Below the pieces are notes generated by a model. The model did not search any database, was not told where the DNA came from, and worked only from the letters and a program-made list of their open reading frames with translations. 64,000 nucleotides of DNA from Prorocentrum cordatum (Eukaryota > Sar > Dinophyceae > Prorocentrales > Prorocentraceae): positions 26,001-90,000 of the forward strand of contig CAUYUJ010011525.1 in assembly GCA_963575745.1 (NCBI GenBank), in the 5' to 3' direction. Made by a program: the position numbers and the translations under genes. Below, one piece after another: positions 22,646 to 32,731 of this stretch (the stretch's first letter is position 1; each line of letters starts with the position of its first letter).

Positions 22646-22930
22646 ATGCCGACCGACTTCCAGGCCCAGTCAACCCGGTTGAAGGCGTTGCTTGCGGTGG
22701 CTGCGTCGCTCCCCACGGCGGCGCAGGGAAGCTCGACCGAGCTGTGCGAGGCACCGCAGGAACTGGACAGGAGCGCGCTGACTCCAGCAGTGGCCATGCC
22801 AGGAGTCACGACTAAGGGCTACTACGTGAGCCTGACTGTGCTGATGGCGGGCGCGAGCCTAGGGCTCCTGCTTGCTTTGCTAGGGTTTTCCTTGACTTCC
22901 TGGTTTTGTCCGCGTGTGAGGCCGAGTTGA
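22646..22930 (+). CDS. small ORF with a hydrophobic segment before the 3' LTR
   Basis: 94 codons in a different frame from RNase H. Residues about 58-87 (YYVSLTVLMAGASLGLLLAL onward) could form one membrane helix near the C-terminus. Extra ORFs, some with membrane segments, are known after RNase H in certain copia lineages, but there is no sequence match to name one. It could equally be chance. Confidence 0.3.
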   Translation: MPTDFQAQSTRLKALLAVAASLPTAAQGSSTELCEAPQELDRSALTPAVAMPGVTTKGYYVSLTVLMAGASLGLLLALLGFSLTSWFCPRVRPS

Positions 22931-23335
22931 TGCCGCACGGGTGCCCTGCCGCGCGGTGGCGACGGCGGGAGGTCACAGCGTGCTCCGATCGAGGGGTCGA
23001 GCGAGCCAGCAGTGAAGCTCAAGACTAGGAAGGGCGACCGCAAAAGGACGGTTGCCACCCAGAGCCCGGTCAAGTACCTACACCTGGTGGACGACCAGCC
23101 CCCTTTTCCAGCCTTTGGGACCGAGAGAACAAGGGGTGTGGTCCGAGTAGGGCCTTGAGTCCTTGAGCCGTGTACTGTCTAGGTGCGCCATGGGCGCGAG
23201 CCTAGACCTCCGCGATTACGCGTCGAGGCACGGCGGGCTTAAGTTTCACTTTCTAGGACCCTGGAGGGAGTGGTGACCCGAGGGGTGTCCGAGGAGGAGC
23301 GGGCTCACCACCCGCCCCCGCTCGGCCAGGCGGCG
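22930..23335 (+). other. untranslated 3' region of copia element
   Basis: No coding pattern. A purine patch GAGGAGGAGCGGG (about 23290) is the nearest candidate polypurine tract but is not adjacent to the LTR. Confidence 0.45.
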
Positions 23336-23441
23336 TGTTCGGGATCTCGAGTAATTTGGGCGCCATAAATTCGTAGCATACCCGCAGGCCAAAAAAAAAC
23401 AAGATACGCTTCGCATCCGCGTTACGGCGCAACTTCCGCCA
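23336..23441 (+). repeat. 3' LTR of copia element
   Basis: TGTTCGGGATCTCGAG to AACTTCCGCCA. It shares the first 55 bases with the 5' LTR except four substitutions, three of them transitions. The centre has an A9 run in place of the 5' copy's CTTTTGCTCGAGAGCCCC. Confidence 0.88.
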
Positions 23442-23810
23442 AAATTGGGAGGACATCTCAGACGGGAAGGGGGGGGCCTGAGTAAATGTGGAAGAAGTCT
23501 CAGGCGGGAGCCGTTGTGATTGTAGTCCTGGGGGCCAGCGACCCAGTTTGACCAGCAAGACTTTCCCTGTCCAGAAAAAGGGTGCGAGCGTCGAGGGGCA
23601 CACTGTGACTGAGGAAAAACCGTATGCCACGGTGGGGGGGGGCAACAGTAATTATTTTCAGAAATGAGAGTTCAACCACAACAGCAACAACAACAATCAT
23701 TTTAAGACTGCTCGCTCCTATCTGTTCACGTGCCAATCAATACGTACCGGTGGGGGGATCAACAGTATTTATTCTTCAGAAGTGAGAGTTCAACATCAAA
23801 CACACACACA
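23442..23810 (+). repeat. composite dispersed repeat, copy d (right flank of copia)
   Basis: GTCTCAGGCGGGAGCCGTTG, GGTGCGAGCGTCGAGGGGC, an AAC run at 23678-23696 and TTTTAAGACTGCTCGCTCCT. A partial second unit starts at about 23750 and ends in (CA)n at 23800-23815. Confidence 0.75.
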
Positions 23811-24069
23811 CACAGGATCGCACGATCGAAAAGTGCACGGAAAGAGCGGGGACGAAGGCCGACAGCCATCCCTGCCCAGTTCGAACAGGACTCGCTGCGG
23901 GCGCCGCCCCAAGCGTCGTCCGCTTCAAGCAAGGAGGCGCCTGCTCGGCGTCGGCCGTTGTCGGATGCGGCTGCCCTGCTTTCCGTGTCCGTTCCGGGCG
24001 TGCCGAAACGGGGCGGGAAGACGCACTGCGACCCTCCCAAAGGGGCCTTCGGTGGAGCTCCCGATGGAG

Positions 24070-24170
24070 TCACGAGGAGGAGGAGGAGGAGGAGGAGGAG
24101 GAGGAGGAGGAGGAGGAGGAGGAGAAGGAGAAGGAAGAGGAGAGGGGAAAGGATGAGGAGGAGGGGGAGG
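24070..24170 (+). repeat. (GGA)n microsatellite
   Basis: About 30 GGA units, slightly imperfect at the 3' end. Confidence 0.93.
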
Positions 24171-24324
24171 AGGGAGGAGTGGGAGGGCGCGCAGGTCAAC
24201 GTGGACGGGCTCTCGTTCTTCGCGTTCTCCAAGTTCGACCTGAGCTTCGGCGGGGGCCGGGCCGCCCAGCTGCGGGCCTCCCAAGTGGGGCCCGCGCAGA
24301 ACAGGGTCGGAGGCCAGGCCGCAT

Positions 24325-24450
24325 CGCCGGAGCATCGGCGATGCGAATCGACGTGGAGCCCGATGTCCTCCATGCCGGCGGCGGCGATGCATCGCCGACG
24401 TCGTCGATGCCTTGCCGGTGCATCGGGGATGCGGCGCGATCCTCAGACTT
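24325..24450. repeat. cluster of GCATCGSCGATGC palindromes
   Basis: GCATCGGCGATGC, GCGATGCATCGC and GTGCATCGGGGATGC occur within about 120 bases. A similar cluster is at 43855-43930. Confidence 0.6.
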
Positions 24451-24499
24451 TGTCGATGCGGGTCAGATTTGGAAGTCCTCCGCCACAGGGTATGTTTTG

Positions 24500-25100
24500 A
24501 GGGAGGGGTGACGGAGGTTGCGTCGGAGCACCGAGGCGGGGTGGAGCGAGAGGAGGGCGCAGGCCTCGGGCGGCTCGGCGAGATCTCACCTGGGGCTCTT
24601 CGACATGTCCCGCGCTCCAGTCGAGGAAGCGCAATTTATCTTGGCATCGCTCGGACGTGTGCATTTTTCTCGGCGAGAACCATCGAGGACCATCCTGGAC
24701 CATCGAGCAACAAAAAAAACACGCACGAAACCGAAAAATGCAAGGGAAATGGACGTCCGAGCGACGGCAAGTTATGGGACCAAGGCGCGTGGGCTAGTGG
24801 TGGGCCCCGCCGCCGTACAGGATCGGTGCGCTCCGTCGTCAAAGCAGGCAGCGTCGGCTTCGTGACTCGGGGGGGTACCGCCCACGCGCCCAGTCCAGGA
24901 GTCCGTAGCCCATGCCTGCACGTGCCCGGGTCGAGGGGGGGGGGGGGGGGGGCGTCTCTGGACCCCCGAGTTCGGGACCGTCAAGAGGCGGCTCGGGATG
25001 GGCAGCTGGTCCCAGGGGGAAGCATCGAGCGATCCGAGGGCGACCGAGTCGAGAGAGACTGAGTCGTCGGCAGTCTGGGGTGTAGGGAGGAGCGACGTTG
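24500..25100. other. unassigned; long G run
   Basis: No gene is supported. A run of 17 G (about 24936-24952) has quadruplex potential. Confidence 0.4.
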
Positions 25101-25155
25101 GACTGAGAGGAGGGAGAGGAGGAGGAGGAGGAGGAGGAGGAGGAGGAGGAGGGCC
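25100..25155 (+). repeat. (GGA)n microsatellite
   Basis: Short GGA tandem run. Confidence 0.9.
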
Positions 25156-25527
25156 ACTACGGGCATACCACAAGGGCAACACACGAATTCGTAGGGGCAG
25201 CGCGGGTGCTCTGTGAACTGTGACACCCCATTACCACCCGCACAGAAAGAATTGGACGAAGAGACGGACGAGGGAGGGGGAAGCGAAGGAGGGGGGTATG
25301 GACAAGCTAGGTGCGCTCGCGTCATATCTGACATCCTACCCCTCCCTTCTATCCCTTACCATGGCGCAGATCCCCTCTCTACTCGCACAGTCGGATGTCG
25401 AGCAGGGCAATGATCCCGAAAGGGTACGCGATGCATTGTAGAGCACGGCATGGCATGGCGTAGAAGAGCACCGCAAAGCGCAGTATCAACCTAGCATTGC
25501 ATTGCATGCCGTGGCATGGCACGGGAA
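25155..25527. other. unassigned; GCATGGCATGGC-type modules
   Basis: 25440-25527 has CACGGCATGGCATGGC and its near-inverse GCATTGCATGCCGTGGCATG. No gene. Confidence 0.45.
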
Positions 25528-25725
25528 ATGACGCCAGCGCTGCAGCGGGAGCACGAGTCGAAACGAGCGGAAGCGCGGAAATGAGGCCAGCGCTGCAGCG
25601 GGAGCACGATTCGGAACGAGCGGAAGCACGGAAATGAGGCCAGCGCTGCAGCGGGAGCACGATTCGGAACGAGCGGGGCCCGAAAATGAAGCCGGCGCCT
25701 CAGCGAGAGCAGCATTTTGGAAAAA
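25528..25725 (+). repeat. 53-bp tandem repeat, about 3.7 copies
   Basis: Units start ATGAGGCCAGCGCTGCAGCG (or a variant) at 25528, 25581, 25634 and 25686. Copies 2 and 3 are nearly identical; copy 4 is diverged. Confidence 0.9.
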
Positions 25726-26370
25726 ATGCAGGCGAAAACCCAACTCCGGGGAAACTTGTGTGTAAAAAACAGTACGCGGGGGGGTCGGACACTTTCAGGC
25801 CGTCATCAGGGGAAGAGGGAGAGTAGTATTCATATTGAGTAATTGTGGAAGGGGGAGGAGGAACCAGAGGACAAGGAGGGAAAGGACAACAAGGACGAGT
25901 GGCATGGGCAATGGCGAGGAGGAGGACGAGGGGGTGGGGAGGAGGTCGAGGAGAAAGGGGGAGAGGGACGATGAGCAGGAGGAGCAGGAGAGAGAGGGAG
26001 AGGGAGAGGGAGGCAGTGGGGGTCAGTCGGCCGACAGTGGCAATCCGATCCCACCCATTCGAAAGCGTGACTCGAGTTGGATCGGCGTGTGCAGGAATGG
26101 CTGTTCACTGCTCGCGCTGCCAAGCAGCTAAGGTCCTCTCCACCCACCTACTCTTCCCCCAAAAATACCAATACTGGGCACCAGTGCGTATGCTGGGTCG
26201 GAGAGTCAGCGAGATGTCGGGACCCGCCCACCTGAGATCCCGTCATATGTTTACAGGTGCTTACATGTACAAGCTGATTACTAAACTCATTGTCAGTCCA
26301 CTGGGTGGACACTGAAATCACGGAGCCATGGGCGGAAGGATATGGAGGAGGAGAAGAGGGAGGAGGAGGA
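25725..26370. other. unassigned, purine-rich at 25845-26020
   Basis: GAGGAGG and GAGAGGGAGAGGG stretches. No domain in any frame. Confidence 0.4.
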
Positions 26371-26560
26371 GGAGGAAAACGACGACGAGAATGGGTCCCA
26401 CGAGGACTCGCCCATTTGAGATCCCAACATCAAATCTGGGCGCCAGTCGAAATTTCGGTAGACTGGAACCCGTGTGATGTGCTTCGGCAGGCGGTTCGGA
26501 GGGAATCCGCCGATTTCGGCCAGATCGGACCTTCGTGTTCCTCGCTCGTCCCCCTCCCCC
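26370..26560 (+). repeat. dispersed repeat pair, copy 1
   Basis: GAGAATGGGTCCCACGAGGA, GGGCGCCAGTCGAAAT and GCGGTTCGGAGGGAATCCGC match 28565-28800 in order and orientation. Confidence 0.65.
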
Positions 26561-27040
26561 CTCCCCGGAACGCCGCCGACATCGAAGACGCACCTCCGCG
26601 CCACTGCTTGTGCTGAAGGCTTAGACTGGGCGTCGCTCTATGGGGGGGGGGGGGGGGGGGGCGATCCTGGGGGGGAGAATGGTGCACTTCTCAGGCCCTC
26701 GAGGCCCCCCTCTTGGGGCCCCAAAGGCCCCCTTTGGGGGCCCGCATGGCCCCCTCAGGGGCCACGTAGGGCTCGCCCGCGCTCGCTGCCCCTCCGCACT
26801 GCGAGGCAGACTCGGCGCGGGGGAGGAGAGGCAGCGGAGCAGGAGGAGGGGCGCCGCGAGGGCCCGCACGCGTGAGGTCCCTCGAACCCGCGGAGCGGGA
26901 GGCACGGCGGCCCCCCAGGGGGAAGTTTGCGGGCGGATGGTGCAACCCCTGTGGGTGTTGGGGGTACTGCTTCGACGGGTGTCGGCGCCAACGGTTGGGG
27001 CCACGTTGGCGTCCCGACGGGGGGGGTTCACTGTTCAAGG
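26560..27040. other. unassigned; G20 tract and GGCCCC modules
   Basis: A G-only run lies at about 26642-26660. GGGGCCCC and GGCCCCCTTTGGGGGCCC modules follow at 26690-26770. No supported gene. Confidence 0.45.
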
Positions 27041-27290
27041 CGACTTCCGAGGCAGATTGTCGATGTTTCGAGCGACGCGGTCCTTGTTGAAGCTCGGAGG
27101 CCCGGTCCGAGGCTCATTTGTCGAGGATGTCCCCAGCGAAACTGCCAGTTTTGAAATTCGGGCTCCTGCATGCCCCTAGCGAGACGGCAGTTCTTGAGAC
27201 TCAGGATCCCCGCCGAAGCCGATGTGTGAGGGTGTCCTGAGCGAAACAGCCATCTGAGGCCATCTGAGCACGCCTCACTCAGGCTGGTGC
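27040..27290 (+). repeat. diverged AGCGAAACTGCCAGTTTTGA modules
   Basis: Three modules (near 27130, 27175 and 27235) resemble the head modules of the composite repeat (AGTCTCAGGCGGGAGCGCCG), strongly diverged. Confidence 0.4.
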
Positions 27291-27311
27291 GGTTGCCCTG
27301 CGGCTTCGGGC

Positions 27312-27370
27312 CGGCGGAATGCGCAAAGCCCTCTGAGCATGCCTTGATGCTCAGAGGGGTTTTCTCCGCC
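27312..27370. repeat. perfect 11-bp hairpin with outer arms
   Basis: CCTCTGAGCAT (27330-27340) and ATGCTCAGAGG (27347-27357) are perfect inverted repeats with a 6-base loop. GGCGGA (about 27312) and TCCGCC (about 27364) form an outer stem. It looks like a structured RNA or terminator, but no such role is known here. Confidence 0.6.
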
Positions 27371-27534
27371 ATATCCTCTCCGTCTCATCATCTATTCTCG
27401 AGCCCTAACACGGCGAGGGCCCGCAGGTGGCCCGCCGAATGTAATCGCTTCGCTCACTCCGCCGGTCCATATTGCACCACTATTGCTAGTGTGCCCATGG
27501 CGGGCGAGAAGGAGTTTGGGGACTCCATAGGAGA

Positions 27535-27585
27535 GGAGGAAGAGGAGGAGGAGGAGGAGAAGGAGGAGGAGGAGGAGGCCTCTCG
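27535..27585 (+). repeat. (GGA)n microsatellite
   Basis: Short GGA/AGG run readable as poly-Glu. Confidence 0.85.
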
Positions 27586-27649
27586 AATGCTTCGCGGGTC
27601 ACTGTTGGGACCTGACTGGGTCGTGGACAAGACGCCTGTTTGGAAGGCT

Positions 27650-28165
27650 ACTTGGGGTCTCTAGGGAGGCCTCTCGGGGGCCTCTTGGTGGTATGTTTGG
27701 GACCTCATGGAGCCTATTGGGGCCCCGTGTGGCATCCTTTTGGGCTCCCGGGGGCCTCTTGAGGGCTTCTTCGGGGCCTGCTGGCGGCTTCGGGGCTAAA
27801 TTTTCTGGGGAAGGCTCGAAATGTCCGTTCGGGTTCCCCCTCTCTGAGCCCTCATTTGAGCCTCTGGAGCCTTCTGGGTAGGCCTCTTGGGCTGTCTTGG
27901 GGCACTCTAGGACCGTCTTGGGGCCGTCCTGGGAGCCTCTTGGGCTGACTTGGGGTAATCTTGGAGGCCTCCGGGGCCTTCCTGGGCGGTCGGCAGCTTG
28001 AATAGTCGGTTGTACCAAAACTGTCCACTAATTCAGCAAAATCAATCGTTGCCTCTTCGGGTCCTCTGGGGGTCCTCTTGGAGCCCGCCTGGGACGTCTT
28101 GGGCGCCTCTTGGGCCGCCTTGAGACCAACTTGAACTATCTTGGAACGCTCTTGACCTGAGGCCG
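27650..28165 (+). repeat. 10.5-bp TTGG minisatellite, third array
   Basis: GGGGCCTCTTGG and GCCGTCTTGG modules at 10-12 bp spacing, less regular than at 14040. A TTTCTGGGGAAGGCTCGAAA-type spacer near 27800 has a counterpart at 42608 (GGCTCGAAATATCCGTTCGG). Confidence 0.8.
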
Positions 28166-28560
28166 TGGGGCCTGCCACTCCGGCACCCGTGGCCCAACCC
28201 GACTGGCACCTTGCCAGCGTATTGTTCGTCAGGGACCCTCAGGAGCGGCCACGCGCGCGCGAACTAGAGACATTCTGAAATGCATACGGGAGAATGTAAC
28301 ACACTTCTGGCCCGTTCGGCCAGCGAGATTTCTTGTCAGAGAGATGTTATTACACATAGCTAAGCTCCTCGTCAGCCCAAACGCTGAGCCCTACGAGAAT
28401 CGGTGGTTCAAAGATGGGGTCATGAGGCATGGGTGCCTAAGGATAGGAAGGGATCCAAGGGTGGATTTACGTTGTTTGAGGCAGCTCGTCCTTAGGACCC
28501 CATCTCTCAGGACCCCATATTTGAAGCACCGAGAGGACAGAGCCAGAGATTGAAGGATAA
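28165..28560. other. unassigned sequence
   Basis: Not repetitive to the eye. Short open frames without domains. Confidence 0.4.
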
Positions 28561-28564
28561 GCAG

Positions 28565-28800
28565 GGCGAGAAGACGGAGCGCGAGAATGGGCCTCACGCG
28601 GACTCGCCCACGTGATACATAGACACAGGTACTTGCACGCAGATACACACACTTGTGTGCATACGTGCGTATAGACCTGTCCGTCTATACACATATGTGT
28701 GCGGGCACCAGCCGAAATCCGCTTGGTGAAGATCCATGTGACATGTTGCGGTCGGCGTTTCGGGGGGACGCGCCGATCTCGGCCATTCAGGAGCCATGGT
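28565..28800 (+). repeat. dispersed repeat pair, copy 2
   Basis: GAGAATGGGCCTCACGCGGA, GGGCACCAGCCGAAAT and GGCGTTTCGGGGGGACGCGC correspond to 26370-26560. An ACACAC/ATACGTG segment (about 28620-28690) is inserted. Confidence 0.65.
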
Positions 28801-29540
28801 GGAGCCCCAAACCCTGGCGCTCCCCGCTCTCCGCCCCCCCCCCTCGTTTTATGTTTCTTCGTCCTGCTTCGCACCTCCTCAGCGGGGCGCATCGGGAGGC
28901 AATCGCAGAAGCATCAGGCTTGCCTCGCGCCGTCGGGAGGAGGTGAAGACGAAGAAAGAAGAACGGGTCCTTGGGCAGTCTTGGGTTGTCGCGCTTGTTG
29001 CCAGCGTCGGGCGAGCGCGTGGGCGGGCGCGCGGGCGCGAGCTGATACGCACGTGCGTCTCATTCCCTCCTTCCGTTTGTTTCCCTCCCTGTTGTTTCCT
29101 CATTCGTTTGTCGCGTTGCCTCCCTTCCTCTCTCGAGAAGCACGAGCACGGATTAAGGCGCGTCCGTGCAAACTCGGCGCGCTCTGTCGCCGCACCATAC
29201 AGCCTTGGATTCATGATTCTGGGGTTTCGCTTCCCGATCCGTGGATGCGGCGCGCACACGCCAGATCCACAGATCCGTAATCCATGCTCGCGTGCGGCTG
29301 ACCTTCACATCTTACTCCTGCCCCCCTTCCTCTCTTCTTCTCTCCAATCGACAGGCCATGTTGTTTGGCACCAACGGTGCCAAGGCTCTGCGTACGGGCT
29401 CGATTGCTGCAGGTTGGCCGCTTCGGCGCTTTCTGGGTCGGCTTGGAGGAGGGGTTGCTTGGGGCTTGCCATGTGCGCGCGTGTCTGGGGTCGATAGCGT
29501 GACGCCGTGGACAAAACTATCTCCACCAATGCTCCTACAC
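28800..29540. other. unassigned sequence
   Basis: Open frames on both strands without recognisable domains. Pyrimidine-rich at 29055-29130 and 29315-29345. Confidence 0.4.
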
Positions 29541-29542
29541 AA

Positions 29543-29672
29543 GGTACATGCAATTAGAAATCGGCTTCTCAGCAGACATCCCTCAGAAATGTCGTATCCC
29601 CCGATGGCCCGACGGACCAGCAGAAGCTCTGGGGCACCTTGGGACCATCAAAGGCCGACGAAGGTTGATGCC
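29543..29672 (-). repeat. dispersed fragment with a peptide-like minus frame, copy B
   Basis: GAAATCGGCTT, TATCCCCCGATGGCCC and GCAGAAGCTCTGGGGC match 36273-36402 and, more weakly, 268-360. On the minus strand two copies read PKVPQSFC and GPSGD-like peptides, so the fragment may derive from a coding sequence. Confidence 0.6.
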
Positions 29673-29689
29673 GCTGACCCTTAAGTGAT

Positions 29690-30813
29690 CGACGTCGACG
29701 ACGACGAGGCCCCAAGATGCGCATGTGCATAATAATATATCTCTGGCCATGGCGCTCGAGGGGGGGGGGCGGGCAAGAGAGAGTAAGAGGCAGTCCTCTG
29801 GACTCCAGAGGGCAGGGCAGGATCACGGGGAGGCCCCAGATGAGGTCGGCGCGAGGGTTGTTGTGATGCTATGTTCGGCCGCTGGTGTGCACCTCTTGTC
29901 CCTCGGTGTCTGCGTCGCTCGTTGGCAGCACTCGGCAACAGCACCGAGCATTGAGCAGCAGCAGCAGCGACCAGGAACGGCAACCAGCAGCAAGCACGTG
30001 CGCAAATCCGCAAGAGCAAGCAGCCCCGCGAAAACACCAGGGGCAAGTAGTAGCGAGGGCGCCACTCGCCACCGAGCAGCAGCACGCAACACGGCACCAA
30101 TCGGCAGCAGACGGCGACACATCGAAGGGAGACAATTGCATGCAGCAGCAAACGGGAGGTAGCAGCAGAAAGAAACAGGCAGCAGCCCCAGGCAGCGCAG
30201 CAGCTTGACGCAGCACCGCACACAGCGTGCAGGCGGGCAGCAAGCAGCAGCAAACATCAGTACGCAGCGTCCGCAGCATCAGCTGGGATGTTCCAGGCAT
30301 GCGTGTAGAGCAGCGCGCCTTGTTTCACCCATCATATGTTCACCTGAGTTAGTTGTGCATCCTAGAGTTGTGATGGCACCATACTTTATAAGTCGTAGTG
30401 CGTTCATGTCTTGCTCAAACATCGTGCTTTATCGCAATGTGTGTTTGTTGGCTGGCCTGTACTGGTCTTGTCCGTGATCTCGTCGCTGGGTTCTTTGATG
30501 TGCCCAGCTTTGTCAGATGCTCCTCATGAGGGCGGGCACTCATAGTCATGCGGGGCATCTAGAGCGAAGCGATCATAACCATGCGAAGATGCACCGATAC
30601 AGCTTGGCAGCAGCAGCAGTAGCAGCGATAACTGGACAGGAACCAGGGATAAGCGTGGTGCTGTTCAACCCGTAAACAAAAGTACACATTGGGGGTGGTC
30701 CGGCTCATCTAGCGACAACGATGTCACCTGCGATATGCCGCTTGAGCTAAGTACTCGGTATCTTGAAATTACATTGAGGAAGCTTTGGGGGGGGACTTGG
30801 ACTGCACGAAACG
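29690..30813. other. unassigned; GCA-rich at 29930-30270
   Basis: Dense imperfect GCAGCA repeats, readable as Gln/Ala on the plus strand and Cys/Leu on the minus strand. The rest, up to the kinase gene, has no recognisable feature and may hold its promoter. Confidence 0.45.
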
Positions 30814-30835
30814 ACCGTAGCCGTGATGGCTGAAG
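30814..30835 (+). promoter_or_regulatory. candidate relict dinoflagellate spliced leader
   Basis: Starts ACCGTAGCC and ends ATGGCTGAAG. It matches the 22-base dinoflagellate spliced leader (from memory) at 18 of 22 positions, in the sense orientation, 85 bp before the first Met of the kinase. Relict leaders are known upstream of dinoflagellate genes that passed through mRNA reintegration. It could be chance, but the position supports it. Confidence 0.5.
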
Positions 30836-30919
30836 AGCAGTGCGTGCCTTCCTTGCCCAGTATTCAGGTCGATTGCGCATTCAGTTCTCGGGCCACTTGG
30901 CAGAGTAAGCCAGAGGCCG

Positions 30920-32557
30920 ATGAGCCAAGGCCCGAGCCAAGTGGAGTTGTGCTGCAAGGGTGCGAATCTTACACGCATATTTCTTACATTCTGCAAGACT
31001 CAGAGCCCATTCGTTGAGATTGAATTGGATGGGAAGTTGATCGATCGTACGAAGCCCGACGAGGATGGTAACAAAATGCCACGTTGGAACAAGAGGGTTC
31101 TGATCAACACGGATGGGCGAATGTTAGTTTTTCGCGTCAAGGTGGTAGGGTCATTTGACAATAAGCTCTGCGGTGAGGGTCACATCGATTTGAGGAAGTG
31201 TTTGAAGGATCAGAAGGATGAGTTCGCAGTCCCGCTGAAGAAAGATGGCGAGTCGACGGGGTTCTTAGCGTTCTCAATACGTCCGTTGGGAGCTCGTCCA
31301 TTGAACGGCGGGAATGCACAGGCGCAAGCGCAGATGCAAGCGCAGAACCACGCTCAGAGCGGCTACCCGCAGCCGCAGGCCCCACCTGCAAGCTACCCGG
31401 CTACGCCCGCCGCGTCGCATCTGCCCCACGAGCAGGCCCAGATGCCACAGGCACAGGCAGGCGCACATGCGCAAACCCACTACGGTGACGGTGGCCAATC
31501 GCAGCCGCAGGCTTCCCCGCCAGGCTGGGCACCGCAGGCTCCACGCGCTGGCCCAGGCATGGCTGCGGCGCCGCTTCCGCCGCAGCCACACGCAGGCGGC
31601 GCGTACGCGCACAACCACCACGGCCACACTGGCCAGCTGCAGCCACAGGCTCCACCAGCAGGCTGGATGCCGCAGGCGCCTCACAGTAATCCAGCCATGG
31701 TTGCGGCGCCGGTTTCACCCAGCGTGCAGGCCCAGGCGCCGCAGCAGCTGCCGCTGCCAGCCAGACCGCCCGCCCAGCCGACCACCAACGAGGCCGCTCA
31801 CGCTGGCCAGGCTAGCCAGGTCAAGGTGGGCTCGAGGGGCCAGCAGGCCGCCAACGAGCTCATGCAGAGCAAGGACCGGATGCGCGAGTACGCAGATAGG
31901 CCGTTCAAGAGCTTGCAGGGGCGTGAGGAATTGAACCTTGCAGAGTTCCAGACAGCGATCAATCAGCTTTGCGCCGATTTCGAGATGGCAAACCCGGGTG
32001 AGCGTGGTATCGCGAAGATGTTTCAGAAGCATTCGGGCGGGGAGGGGAAAGGTGTCAACCGGGAAGATTTCGAGGCTCTCATGTTCCGTCTTTTGTGTTT
32101 CTTGCTCGCGGAGGGCGACGTCAGCATCAGCAAGACCAAGCCCAAGGGTGGTGAGGCGCGAGACGCCCAGTGGAGAGAAGAGTTCCTGAAGACGAACAAA
32201 CAGGCAATCACTGAGGTGTACGACTTTGGGAAGAAGCTCGGAGAGGGCGCCTTTGGGGCTGTATACATGGCCTACCACAAGACAGAGCTGCAAGGCACCA
32301 GCCGGCGGCAGCGCGTGGCCAAGGTGATCAGCAAGGCCAGCGCCGTCAAGAACGGCACCCCGCACGAGAAGGTGCGGGAGGAGTTCGCGGTGCTGAAGAG
32401 GCTCGACCACCCACACGTGCTGCGCATATTCGAAGACTTCGAAGACGATACTAACTTTTACATCGTCCTGGAGCCGTGCCGAGGCGGCGACTTGCAGGAG
32501 GCCGTGGCCAAGCCCCACACGAGCGACCCTCACGAGTGGGAGAGATGGGTCGCCAAG
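30920..32557 (+). CDS. C2-domain calcium-dependent protein kinase, exon 1
   Basis: The product is a Ser/Thr kinase of the CDPK family, expected to phosphorylate targets when calcium binds its EF-hands. Exon 1 encodes 546 residues from the first Met after in-frame stops (30818, 30824). About 7-125 form a C2-like domain (SPFVEIELDG, WNKRVL, GFLAFSIRP), without an obvious full set of calcium-binding Asp. About 130-310 is a Gln/Ala/Pro linker with two copies of a roughly 50-residue repeat (PPGWAPQAP, PPAGWMPQAP). About 340-420 is an EF-hand-like helical segment. The kinase starts near 435: LGEGAFGAVYM is the glycine loop (residue 440) and VAKVI carries the lysine (468). An upstream non-coding exon is possible. 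Exon end: AAG, then GATCGA, a GA donor. Confidence 0.88.
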
Positions 32558-32731
32558 GATCGACGGCGACAGGAAGGGGGCCAGGGCGAGGGAGGTGACC
32601 AGTGACCTTCTGGCATACCATCTTGCCTTCTGCGAAGCCTTCCAGGAAGCCTCCGATCCCTGCTGAGAAGCCCTCCGACTTCGTAGAAGTCGGCCCCCCT
32701 CGCCATGCCTCCCTTGGCGCGACGCCAACAG
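32558..32731 (+). other. intron 1 (GA-AG, 174 nt)
   Basis: It begins GATCGA after GCCAAG and ends CCAACAG before GCACTGCAG. Removal joins ERWVAK to ALQHTLEAVAYCH without gap against the kinase family, between the D and E helices. Retained, it brings a TGA at 32603. Confidence 0.78.

Larger units (their letters stand above)
17487..23441 (+). mobile_element. Ty1/copia LTR retrotransposon, decayed
   Basis: 5955 bp bounded by direct repeats of about 110 bp. The interior follows the copia order gag, protease, integrase, reverse transcriptase, RNase H. It has in-frame TAG stops at 18533, 21209 and 22477, frame changes near 19450, 20020 and 21640, a lost zinc-knuckle cysteine and a lost catalytic aspartate. 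The LTRs differ at 4 of the first 55 positions and by several indels, so the insertion is old. No clean target duplication is seen (AATGT before, AAATT after). Confidence 0.93.

Noticed and set aside
17482-23446. 5-bp target duplication of the copia element
   Set aside because: AATGT and AAATT agree at only three of five positions. Not claimed.
24902-24916. TCCGTAGCC as a spliced-leader start
   Set aside because: Only nine bases agree, then the sequence departs completely.
27347-27368. Bacterial-type terminator
   Set aside because: A hairpin followed by four T in a eukaryotic setting is not evidence for factor-independent termination; recorded only as a structure.
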